A DNA stretch of 6,201 nt from Legionellales bacterium (GTDB lineage Bacteria > Pseudomonadota > Gammaproteobacteria > Berkiellales > Berkiellaceae): the NCBI GenBank assembly GCA_023266435.1, contig JAHFQF010000143.1, positions 1 to 6,201 of the forward strand, read 5' to 3'. Shown in pieces: positions 1 to 6,172 of the stretch (positions within the stretch are counted from its first letter, which is position 1; each line of letters starts with the position of its first letter). The translations under genes were made by a program, and so were the position numbers. The notes under the pieces were generated by a model, which did no database searches, was not told the origin of the DNA, and saw nothing but the letters and a program-made list of their open reading frames with translations.

Positions 1-1414
1 AACTACCCGCCGTTTTCAGGAGTATTTTGGAGACGCTGTGTGGTTTTATCATTCTCAAATTGGAGAAAAACAGCGTCGCGAAGTCTGGTTAAAAGCACGA
101 GCAGGCATTTCTGGTATTTATATTGGCACACGCTCAGCGTTATTTTTACCTTTCACGCAATTAAAAAGTATTATCATTGATGAGGAGCATGATCCCAGTT
201 TTAAACAACAAGAAGGGTTTAAATATCACGCTCGCGATTTGGCCATCAAAGCCGCTCAAATAATGGATATTCCCATTGTCATGGGATCAGCTACCCCTGC
301 ATTAATTACACGTTACCATGCAGAGCAAGGACATTATCACTGGCTCAAACTCAAATCACGGGCTAATCAACAGCCGTTACCTGCGATTACCCTGGTAACG
401 GGCCTGAAAGCCAGCAAAGGTGAGTTTTTAGCAAAGCCTCTTTTAGAAACCATTGAAAAGCACCTTAAAGCACAACATCAAGTACTGCTTTTTATTAACC
501 GACGTGGTTACGCACCTGTTTTAATCTGTAATCACTGTGATCACATTGCGCATTGCAAACGTTGTGATGTGAAATTAGTGTATCATCAGTTAGACAAGCG
601 TTTACACTGTCATCATTGCCAAAAAGTCATTCCTTTGCCTACACAGTGCCCTGATTGCCAACAGCCGGATATGCATCTATTAGGTGCAGGCACTGAGCGT
701 ATTGAATCTGTATTGGCAGACCATTTTGTGGATTATCCTGTGATCCGAGTGGACAGTGACAACACACGTAAAAAAGGTGAATTGCAAAAGTATCTCGATC
801 AAATTGCTATCGGTGAACCCAGTTTAATCTTAGGTACACAAATGCTGGCCAAAGGTCATGATTTTCCACAGGTCACATTAGCCGTTATTTTAGATCTGGA
901 TGCGGGTCTTTTAAGTACGGATTTTAATGCTGCCGAACAAAGCGGGCAGTTACTCATTCAAGTTGCTGGTCGAGCCGGACGTGGCAATCATTTGGGAGAG
1001 GTAATTTGTCAAACCAACCACCCTGATAACCCCTTGCTACAGGATTTATTGACAACCAACTATGATCGCTTTGCTCAAACTTTACTGCAGCAACGTAAGC
1101 AGGCGGCTTTACCGCCTTATAGTCATGTGGCCCTGTTTCGCAGTCAAGCGCCACAAGCTACTACCGCTCAACATTTTTTAGAATCTCTCTACCAGAAATT
1201 TGCAGGGATACTTAAAAATACTTGCTGGTTTCTAGGACCCAGCCCGGCACCCATCGCACGCCGACAAGGCCAATATCATTTTCAACTTTTATTATTGTCT
1301 TCCAATCGTCACGATTTGCATGCGCAAGTTGCTGCCATGGTCTCGCAGTTAACGCTTCAAAAAGTACAGCGTGCACGTTGGTCCGTCGAGATGGACCCAG
1401 TGGATTTGAGTTAA
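1..1414 (+). CDS. priA: Primosomal protein N' (PriA replication-restart helicase), 5'-truncated by window edge
   Basis: PriA is the 3'-to-5' DNA helicase that recognises stalled or collapsed forks and starts primosome reassembly for replication restart. The frame is already open at base 2 and matches known PriA, so the N-terminal DNA-binding part and Walker A motif lie before the window. About 470 codons are visible, against roughly 730 for the whole protein. Seen in order: a GTRSALF motif; the DEEH Walker B box (bases 179-190); the GSATPA motif; the zinc module with four CxxC pairs, eight cysteines in all (about 527-658); the helicase motif GTQMLAKGHDFP (833-868); VAGRAGRG with its arginines (962-985); and the family-typical end DPVDLS. 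No key motif in the visible part is damaged. It converges on the minus-strand folP-like gene, and the two stop codons overlap. The identification is secure. Confidence 0.97.
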   Translation, partial: TTRRFQEYFGDAVWFYHSQIGEKQRREVWLKARAGISGIYIGTRSALFLPFTQLKSIIIDEEHDPSFKQQEGFKYHARDLAIKAAQIMDIPIVMGSATPALITRYHAEQGHYHWLKLKSRANQQPLPAITLVTGLKASKGEFLAKPLLETIEKHLKAQHQVLLFINRRGYAPVLICNHCDHIAHCKRCDVKLVYHQLDKRLHCHHCQKVIPLPTQCPDCQQPDMHLLGAGTERIESVLADHFVDYPVIRVDSDNTRKKGELQKYLDQIAIGEPSLILGTQMLAKGHDFPQVTLAVILDLDAGLLSTDFNAAEQSGQLLIQVAGRAGRGNHLGEVICQTNHPDNPLLQDLLTTNYDRFAQTLLQQRKQAALPPYSHVALFRSQAPQATTAQHFLESLYQKFAGILKNTCWFLGPSPAPIARRQGQYHFQLLLLSSNRHDLHAQVAAMVSQLTLQKVQRARWSVEMDPVDLS

Positions 1415-2256
1415 ATTTCAGCACAAGACTGTTGATGCTCACGCCAATTTTTGATGCACGGGTACACTTCTAACAGCTGTCTAGTAGGTAATACGTCGTG
1501 TACGCGTAAAAACTCTGCACCCATTTCACTGGCATACAGCGCAGCTGCTAAAGAAGCACCTAAGCGTTGTTTGTCTCTGTCATAGCGTGTCATTTTTGCC
1601 AGATACCCTTTGCGCGAAGCACCAATATAAATTGGCAACCCATATCGTTTTTTCAAAGTGGGAATCTGCTGCAGAATATGCACAGAATCTTCCCATCTTG
1701 CCGACACAAATGCGCCCATGCCCGGATCAAGAATGAGTTGCGAGGTTTTAATTCCTACTTGATATGCCTTGTCTAATTGTACGTCAAAAAAATCAACTAA
1801 CTTCTGCAACGGATTGTCTTGATCATCCTTTAAATCCGCAAACCCGGAAGCATTTTTACAATACATCATCACATATTTGACGTTCTGTGCTGCAATGAAA
1901 GACAGCATTTCTGGATCTGCTCTGCCGCCCGATACATCATTGATCATACCAAATCCATGCTCAATCGCTTTGGCTGCCACTTGATGATAAAACGTATCCA
2001 ATGAAAAGTAATTGGCTGCATAGTGCTGCCGGGGAAATAGCTCCCATAAAGGCTGTAAACGCAGCAGCTCTGTGTCTACTGACTGTAAGGTTGCATTGGG
2101 CGAGGTGCTTTGTGCACCAAAATCTAACCAATCAGCGCCTTCATTTAAAGATTGTTCAATTTTGTCTTGTAAAGAAGGGACTGATTGATTTAAAAGTCCA
2201 TCTCCTGAAAAAGAATCTGGCGTTAAATTTAACACCCCAATTAATTGAACTGTCAT
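1411..2256 (-). CDS. folP: Dihydropteroate synthase family protein, divergent
   Basis: DHPS joins para-aminobenzoate to dihydropterin pyrophosphate in cytoplasmic folate synthesis. This 281-residue TIM-barrel-type protein is close to the usual family length (E. coli 282) but starts right at the first barrel strand. Conserved elements are VLNLTPDSF (Asn10), SLDT (Asp87), INDVSG (Asn106), LDPGMG (Asp177), GASRKG (Lys216) and RVHDV (Arg251, His253), which together are the expected pterin and phosphate ligands. Divergent points: loop 2, usually GGESTRPG, reads GAQSTSPN (47-54), so the loop arginine is serine; loop 1 reads SFSGDG instead of SFSDGG; and the usual MHM strand end reads MMYC (130-133). 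The ATG is preceded by AAGGTG with 8-base spacing. It lies between priA and a ybaB-like gene, not beside glmM or ftsH where folP is usually found, so it could be the only DHPS or a diverged second copy. The family is certain; catalytic activity is inferred. Confidence 0.88.
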   Translation of the reverse strand: MTVQLIGVLNLTPDSFSGDGLLNQSVPSLQDKIEQSLNEGADWLDFGAQSTSPNATLQSVDTELLRLQPLWELFPRQHYAANYFSLDTFYHQVAAKAIEHGFGMINDVSGGRADPEMLSFIAAQNVKYVMMYCKNASGFADLKDDQDNPLQKLVDFFDVQLDKAYQVGIKTSQLILDPGMGAFVSARWEDSVHILQQIPTLKKRYGLPIYIGASRKGYLAKMTRYDRDKQRLGASLAAALYASEMGAEFLRVHDVLPTRQLLEVYPCIKNWREHQQSCAEI

Positions 2257-2264
2257 TGCAATTG

Positions 2265-2270
2265 CACCTT
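2265..2270 (-). promoter_or_regulatory. Ribosome binding site of the folP-like gene
   Basis: On the minus strand AAGGTG lies 8 bases before the ATG whose first base is 2256. It supports that start, which leaves the protein without the extra N-terminal hairpin seen in E. coli FolP. The site partly overlaps the palindrome TGCAATTGCA (2257-2266). Confidence 0.7.
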
Positions 2271-2302
2271 TTTATAATTTAAGATATACATCCTACTGAT
2301 TC

Positions 2303-2330
2303 TTGCATGCCACCGCAATTGTGGTATTAT
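2303..2330 (+). promoter_or_regulatory. Candidate extended -10 promoter of the ybaB-like gene
   Basis: The -10 TATTAT (2325-2330) matches consensus at five of six positions and is preceded by TG at the extended -10 position (2322-2323). A poor -35, TTGCAT (2303-2308), lies 16 bases upstream. Transcription would start near 2337, about 26 bases before the GTG start. A near-palindrome, CCGCAATTGTGG (2313-2324), fills the spacer and could be an operator. Confidence 0.5.
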
Positions 2331-2331
2331 A
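2326..2331 (-). promoter_or_regulatory. Candidate -10 element for the folP-like gene
   Basis: On the minus strand this is a perfect TATAAT, which would give a leader of about 60 bases before the folP-like ATG. No good -35 hexamer is found 16-18 bases further upstream (TCCCTA and its neighbours), so activity would need an activator, or another promoter is used. An alternative is TTGCGG (2318-2313), 17 bases, then TAGGAT (2295-2290), which is also weak. The hexamer overlaps the rightward -10 TATTAT on the other strand. Confidence 0.3.
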
Positions 2332-2349
2332 GTTAATAAACTAATTCAT

Positions 2350-2355
2350 AGGGAG
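2350..2355 (+). promoter_or_regulatory. Ribosome binding site deciding the GTG start of the ybaB-like gene
   Basis: AGGGAG lies 7 bases before GTG at 2363. No ATG precedes the conserved region at a similar distance from a ribosome binding site, so this site fixes the start on a non-ATG codon. Confidence 0.75.
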
Positions 2356-2362
2356 TAATACC

Positions 2363-2743
2363 GTGGCTGATAATAATCCTTTATCTCCTAAAAGCTTTAC
2401 AGACATGATGCAAAATAACGATTTCATGAAAAAAGCCCAGGAAGCAGAGCAAGCGTTAACGGAAACCATGGTGATTGGGCGTTCAACCTCTGATCAAGTC
2501 CGCATTCGCATGAACTGCAAATTCGAACGCTTTGAGATTCGTCTTTCCCCCCAATCCCTGGAAGCTGGCTCTCAAGTATTACAAGAGCAAATTACCGAAG
2601 CCTATCACCATGCTTTTTACCAAGTACAACAGCGCCTAAAGGCACATATTCTGTCCTTAAGCGATGCCATGCCACCACTTCCAGACTTATCCATGTTTGA
2701 TGAAGAGCTGCCTGAGCTGAATAGCCTCTTAGAAGAGAAGTGA
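2363..2743 (+). CDS. YbaB/EbfC family-like nucleoid-associated protein
   Basis: YbaB/EbfC proteins are small dimeric DNA-binding, nucleoid-associated proteins. This 126-residue protein follows their layout: an N-terminal helix with MMQNNDFMKKAQEAEQAL (about 15-32), two short strands VRIRMNC (46-52) and FERFEIRLSP (54-63), a long amphipathic helix (about 70-97), and then a proline-rich MPPLPDLSMF (103-112) that matches the PPGFKMPF end of E. coli YbaB. It is longer than the usual 105-110 residues, with an acidic tail (EELPELNSLLEEK). It also lacks the glycine-rich turn and the NG pair between the strands. Translation starts at GTG after AGGGAG. Canonical ybaB lies between dnaX and recR; this gene is instead divergent from a folP homologue, which suggests a second, specialised copy. 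The family assignment rests on pattern and length only, and the specific role is unknown. Confidence 0.72.
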   Translation: MADNNPLSPKSFTDMMQNNDFMKKAQEAEQALTETMVIGRSTSDQVRIRMNCKFERFEIRLSPQSLEAGSQVLQEQITEAYHHAFYQVQQRLKAHILSLSDAMPPLPDLSMFDEELPELNSLLEEK

Positions 2744-2765
2744 GCCATAAGACTAATGAATCCAG

Positions 2766-2786
2766 CTGGCGCAACCTCTGCGCCAG
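2766..2786 (+). terminator. Strong GC-rich hairpin, possible weak terminator after the ybaB-like gene
   Basis: A perfect 8-bp inverted repeat (CTGGCGCA at 2766-2773, TGCGCCAG at 2779-2786) surrounds the 5-base loop ACCTC. One G-U and one A-U pair can extend the stem to 10. It begins 22 bases after the stop codon. It is followed only by TTT and then CCCC, not a full U tract, so it may end transcription poorly or simply protect the 3' end of the short mRNA. On the minus strand it is followed by no T run. Confidence 0.55.
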
Positions 2787-2867
2787 TTTCCCCGAAAACA
2801 GTCCCCCCCTTAATAGACCCTTATTGACAGTTTTATTATACAAAACGCTGAGTCCAGGTTATTTTAG

Positions 2868-2896
2868 TTTACGGATCAAACCCCACACGATACAAT
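2868..2896 (+). promoter_or_regulatory. Candidate sigma-70 promoter of the SPOR-hslVU-ubiE operon
   Basis: TTTACG (2868-2873) and TACAAT (2891-2896) are separated by exactly 17 bases and match the consensus hexamers at four and five of six positions. Transcription would start near 2903, giving a leader of about 84 bases before the ATG at 2987. Genes downstream are spaced 21 bases or less, so this is the likely main promoter for all of them. The upstream region 2744-2867 otherwise holds the hairpin at 2766-2786 and a run of seven C (2803-2809). Confidence 0.55.
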
Positions 2897-2986
2897 GTGG
2901 CCGTTAGCGCCAAAAATGCTAATCTGGATAGACAGGGGTATTCAGTTAGGGTTTTCGATCAATCCGAAGGTCATCATCACAGCATC

Positions 2987-3553
2987 ATGAAAATAGACTA
3001 CGCTAAAAATCAGGCCAGACAGGCTACTTCTCCGCAAGGGACTCGCTTTGACCAATCCACTTCTGTGCCTCCCACATTAGCCACTGCCATGATTATTTTC
3101 ACGCTATTGGTACTCATTGCCGGCCTGATTGGCTATCGCTATCATCGCACCCATTTTTTCCAAGCCCAACTGGCTATGCCACTAGAAACCAAAGCCGCCC
3201 CTGAGTTTGAGTTTTATCAAGTACTACCCGAAGTGCAATTTGATTTAGGCGAGGACGATCCTTTTACCAATTTAAGCACAGCCCATACACAACATGTCAC
3301 CAGTGGGTATTTCATTCAAGCAGGATCTTTCCGCACACAAGAGCAGGCAACTCAACTCGTTGAAGCCTTACAGCGTCAGCAATACCAAGCATTTTGGCAA
3401 TCTACCGCTATCCCCAATCAAGGTAGCTGGTTTAGAGTCTACATTGGCCCTTATACAACGTCTCAGCAAGCCAAAGGCGCCCAATTTCGCTTAGATAGCC
3501 AATTAGTGCCCGAAAGCTTTATCATTCACACCAAAATCAGAGGAGTTTCCTGA
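2987..3553 (+). CDS. FtsN-like SPOR-domain inner-membrane protein
   Basis: The 188-residue protein has a short cytoplasmic N-terminus, one transmembrane helix (about residues 31-50, LATAMIIFTLLVLIAGLIGY), a periplasmic linker with the motif FEFYQVLPEV (74-83), and a C-terminal SPOR domain (about 107-185, from GYFIQAGSF through WFRVYIGPY to the end). SPOR domains bind glycan strands lacking stem peptides at the division septum. FtsN-type proteins with this layout are commonly encoded just before hslV, as here with a 1-base gap. The frame is open further upstream to a GTG at 2897, but that codon adjoins the -10 hexamer and lies before the predicted transcription start, so I chose the ATG at 2987. 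Its ribosome binding site is poor: GAAGG (2966-2970) is 16 bases away. Full FtsN function is not shown, since the N-terminal motif that contacts FtsA and the activating periplasmic helices cannot be recognised with confidence. Confidence 0.85.
   Translation: MKIDYAKNQARQATSPQGTRFDQSTSVPPTLATAMIIFTLLVLIAGLIGYRYHRTHFFQAQLAMPLETKAAPEFEFYQVLPEVQFDLGEDDPFTNLSTAHTQHVTSGYFIQAGSFRTQEQATQLVEALQRQQYQAFWQSTAIPNQGSWFRVYIGPYTTSQQAKGAQFRLDSQLVPESFIIHTKIRGVS
3539..3545 (+). promoter_or_regulatory. Ribosome binding site for the TTG start of hslV
   Basis: AGAGGAG lies 9 bases before TTG at 3555, inside the last codons of the SPOR gene. There is no ATG between it and the catalytic threonine codons, so the rare TTG is the only sensible start. 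Confidence 0.75.
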
Positions 3554-3554
3554 G

Positions 3555-4088
3555 TTGGAACAATACAGAGGAACCACCATCGTTTGTGTACGTCGAGACA
3601 ATCAGGTTGTGCTCGGGGGTGATGGCCAAGTCTCCATGGGCAACACCATCCTGAAAGGTAACGCAAAAAAAGTTCGTAGGCTTTTTAACAATAAAATTTT
3701 GGCTGGCTTTGCAGGCGGCACCGCGGATGCCTTTACCCTGTTTGAACGGTTTGAGGCCAAATTAGAAATGTATCAAGGGCATTTAACCCGTGCCGCTGTA
3801 GAGCTTGCCAAAGATTGGCGTACTGATCGCATGTTACGACGCTTAGAGGCTTTATTAGCAGTGGCTGATCACTCCACTTCTTTCATTATCACGGGAAACG
3901 GAGACGTTATCGAGCCAGAAAATGGCCTGATTGCTATTGGCTCGGGTGGTCCTTTTGCACAAGCTGCTGCTACAGCCCTACTGCGTCATACACAACTCCC
4001 TGCAAAAGACATTGTCGAGGCGGCCTTAACCATCGCCAGCGATATCTGTGTCTATACCAATCAAAACTTTACCATTGAAACATTATAA
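3555..4088 (+). CDS. hslV: ATP-dependent protease HslV, peptidase subunit of HslVU
   Basis: HslV (ClpQ) forms the double-hexamer cytoplasmic peptidase chamber that works with the HslU ATPase on misfolded and regulatory proteins. The 177-residue product aligns with the family throughout: TTIVCVRR at the mature N-terminus, GDGQVSMGNT, KVRRL, the signature AGFAGGTADAFTLFERFEAKLE, VELAKDWRTDRMLRRLEA, ITGNGDV, IAIGSGGP and CVYTNQNFTIE at the end. Translation begins at TTG and adds MEQYRG before the Thr7-Thr8 pair, so a six-residue propeptide must be removed to free the nucleophilic Thr7. In E. coli only the Met precedes it. The gene follows the SPOR gene by one base and precedes hslU by 21 bases. 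No sigma-32-type heat-shock promoter is recognisable just upstream. The identification is secure. Confidence 0.97.
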   Translation: MEQYRGTTIVCVRRDNQVVLGGDGQVSMGNTILKGNAKKVRRLFNNKILAGFAGGTADAFTLFERFEAKLEMYQGHLTRAAVELAKDWRTDRMLRRLEALLAVADHSTSFIITGNGDVIEPENGLIAIGSGGPFAQAAATALLRHTQLPAKDIVEAALTIASDICVYTNQNFTIETL

Positions 4089-4109
4089 ATTTAACTAAGA
4101 GGTGCGTTT

Positions 4110-5420
4110 ATGTCAGTCATGACACCACGCGAGATCGTTGATGAACTTGATAAACATATCATTGGGCAAAATAATGCAAAACGCGCAGTAGCCATTGCGC
4201 TGCGTAATCGGTTTCGCCGCATGCAACTGCCTATTGATATCCGTAACGAAATTACCCCAAAAAATATTTTAATGATTGGTCCTACGGGTGTAGGTAAAAC
4301 TGAAATTGCCCGTCGTCTCGCCAAATTGGCCAAAGCACCATTCATTAAAGTTGAGGCCACTAAATTTACCGAGGTAGGCTACGTAGGCCGCGATGTAGAA
4401 TCCATCATTCGGGATTTAACAGACATTGCTGTCAAGCTAATGCGGGAACAAGAAATGACTAAAGTGCGAGATCGCGCTTTACAATCTGCTGAAGAGCGTA
4501 TTTTAGATGCACTGATTCCAAGCACTGATCCAGAGCATACCGCAGAAGCCAGACAGCTTTACCGTAAACAGCTGCTTGAAGGGACGCTGGATGACAAAGA
4601 AATTGAAATCGAAGTACAAGTCCCCTCTGTAGGCATTGAAATCATGGCTCCTCCTGGCATGGAAGAAATGACTAGCCAATTACAAAACATGTTTCAAAAT
4701 ATCTCTAACGATAAAACCAAATTGCGTAAAATGTCTATCAAAGAGGCACTAAAAGTAGTCACCGATGAGGAAGCTGCTGAATTGCTGAATGAAGAGGACA
4801 TCAAAGCCTTGGCATTAGAGCAAGTTGAACAAAATGGCATCGTTTTCATTGATGAAATCGATAAAGTAGCGAAACGCGGTGGTGATCATGGAGGAGTCGA
4901 TGTGTCCCGCGAAGGGGTGCAGAGAGATTTATTACCACTGGTTGAGGGCAGCAGTGTCACAACCAAATATGGAATTGTCAAAACCGATCATATTTTATTC
5001 ATCGCTTCTGGCGCATTTCATATGGCCAAACCCTCTGATTTAGTCCCTGAACTCCAAGGACGCTTGCCCATTCGTGTCGAACTGGATGCCTTAAAAACAG
5101 AGGACTTTATACGCATTTTAACAGAGCCTGACGCCAGTTTAACCAAGCAATACACTGCTTTGTTACAAACCGAAGGGGTGACTTTGTCGTTTGATGCCAG
5201 TGGTATTAAGCGTCTGGCTGAAATGGCTTGGGAAATCAATGAGCGGACTGAAAATATCGGTGCAAGACGTCTACATACGGTTTTGGAACGTTTATTGGAA
5301 ACTGTATCTTTCGAAGCGACCGATCGTGCAGGTCAAACACTTGTGATTGACCAAAAATACGTGGAAGACCAATTGAGCGATTTGATAGAAGATCAAGATT
5401 TAAGCCATTTTATTTTATAA
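4110..5420 (+). CDS. hslU: HslU, ATPase subunit of the HslVU protease
   Basis: HslU (ClpY) is the hexameric AAA+ unfoldase that feeds substrates into HslV. The 436-residue protein is slightly shorter than E. coli's 443, the loss falling in the I-domain after residue 137. Visible motifs: N-terminal MTPREIVDELDKHIIGQ; Walker A GPTGVGKT (57-64); pore loop GYVG (90-93); I-domain (about 110-235, with VGIEIMAPPGMEEMTSQLQ); Walker B VFIDEID (245-251); sensor-1 region ASGAF (299-303); arginine finger region GRLP (317-320); sensor-2 GARR (384-387); and C-terminal DLSHFIL, the tail that docks into HslV. It is preceded by AAGAGGTG (4097-4104), 5 bases before the ATG. All catalytic elements are intact. 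Confidence 0.98.
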   Translation: MSVMTPREIVDELDKHIIGQNNAKRAVAIALRNRFRRMQLPIDIRNEITPKNILMIGPTGVGKTEIARRLAKLAKAPFIKVEATKFTEVGYVGRDVESIIRDLTDIAVKLMREQEMTKVRDRALQSAEERILDALIPSTDPEHTAEARQLYRKQLLEGTLDDKEIEIEVQVPSVGIEIMAPPGMEEMTSQLQNMFQNISNDKTKLRKMSIKEALKVVTDEEAAELLNEEDIKALALEQVEQNGIVFIDEIDKVAKRGGDHGGVDVSREGVQRDLLPLVEGSSVTTKYGIVKTDHILFIASGAFHMAKPSDLVPELQGRLPIRVELDALKTEDFIRILTEPDASLTKQYTALLQTEGVTLSFDASGIKRLAEMAWEINERTENIGARRLHTVLERLLETVSFEATDRAGQTLVIDQKYVEDQLSDLIEDQDLSHFIL

Positions 5421-5422
5421 TC

Positions 5423-6172
5423 ATGACAGAAAAAAATACGCATTTTGGATTTAAAGAAATCCCTATCAGTGAGAAAACAGAGCGGGTAGCTGAGGTTTTT
5501 GATTCCGTTGCTACTCGTTATGATCACATGAATGATCTGATGTCTGGAGGTCTGCATCGCTTATGGAAACGCTATGCTATTGAGTTATTATCCGTCAAAC
5601 CTCATGAAAGGATATTAGATCTTGCAGCGGGAACTGCCGACCTGAGTCGATTAATTGCTAGAAACCTATCCGATGAAGGGTTGTTAATCACCAGCGACAT
5701 CAATGCCAACATGTTGGCGATTGGACGTAATCGCTTAATGGATGCAGGTCATCTCAAACCAATCCACTATGCGCAAATCAATGCTGAACAGTTGCCCTTC
5801 CAAGCCGATACTTTCGATGCCATTACCATCGGTTTTGGTCTGCGCAATGTGACCTTACAAGACGTTGCTTTGGCCGAAATGTATCGTGTGTTAAAACCAG
5901 GTGGACGCTTGCTCGTTTTAGAGTTTTCTCGCGTAAAATCTCCTGTACTCAAATCCTTATATGATACGTATTCATTTAAAGTACTGCCTATACTTGGAAA
6001 GCTAGTGGCAAATGATGCGGACAGCTACCAGTACCTAGCAGAGTCTATTCGTAAACATCCCGACCAAGACACTTTAAAAGGGATGATGCAAACTGTGGGC
6101 TTTCGCCAATGCCGTGTTGCCAATCTATTAGGTGGCATTGTGGCGATTCACCGTGGTTGGAAAATTCTATGA
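5423..6172 (+). CDS. ubiE: Ubiquinone/menaquinone biosynthesis C-methyltransferase UbiE
   Basis: UbiE transfers a methyl group from S-adenosylmethionine to the C-2 position of the demethoxy-quinol ring in ubiquinone synthesis, and to demethylmenaquinol in menaquinone synthesis. The 249 residues match the family length (E. coli 251). Seen: HFGFKEI near the start; VFDSVATRYDHMNDLMSGGLHRLWK (25-49); SAM-binding motif I LDLAAGTADL (65-74); acidic DINANML (92-98); ALPF-type AEQLPF (121-126); FGLRNVT (138-144); RVLKPGGRLLVLEFS (155-169); and NDADSYQYLAESIRKHPDQDTL (197-218). Motif I has Ala in place of the third glycine of the common GGTGDL form, a mild change. The ATG is 2 bases after the hslU stop with no clear Shine-Dalgarno, so translation is probably coupled to hslU. 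The tail overlaps the next start by ATGA. Confidence 0.96.
   Translation: MTEKNTHFGFKEIPISEKTERVAEVFDSVATRYDHMNDLMSGGLHRLWKRYAIELLSVKPHERILDLAAGTADLSRLIARNLSDEGLLITSDINANMLAIGRNRLMDAGHLKPIHYAQINAEQLPFQADTFDAITIGFGLRNVTLQDVALAEMYRVLKPGGRLLVLEFSRVKSPVLKSLYDTYSFKVLPILGKLVANDADSYQYLAESIRKHPDQDTLKGMMQTVGFRQCRVANLLGGIVAIHRGWKIL

Noticed and set aside
1222..1473. Short plus-strand frame spanning the priA/folP-like junction
   Set aside because: It overlaps the well-conserved priA end in another frame and the folP-like gene on the other strand, with no ribosome binding site or family resemblance.
2803..2809. Run of seven C as a phase-variation tract
   Set aside because: It lies outside any coding frame and upstream of the proposed promoter, not within its spacer, so a length change would have no obvious switching effect.
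2592..2843. Minus-strand open frame opposite the ybaB-like gene and its hairpin
   Set aside because: It lies mostly inside a supported gene on the other strand and crosses the 2766-2786 hairpin. It shows no recognisable family and no good start signal.
2824..2852. TTGACA (2824-2829) as the -35 of a promoter
   Set aside because: It is a perfect -35 hexamer, but 16-18 bases downstream the sequence is GC-containing AAACGCTGAG with no -10. The TTATAC that follows is only 6 bases away.
2871..2888. CCCCACAC as a sigma-32 -10 element for a heat-shock promoter of the hslVU operon
   Set aside because: The required CTTGAAA-type -35 is absent 13-15 bases upstream (the bases there are ATTTTAG), and an ordinary sigma-70 pair overlaps the site.
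4091..4360. Minus-strand open frame opposite the start of hslU
   Set aside because: The plus-strand HslU reading is conserved over its whole length; the opposite frame has no domain and is a coding shadow.
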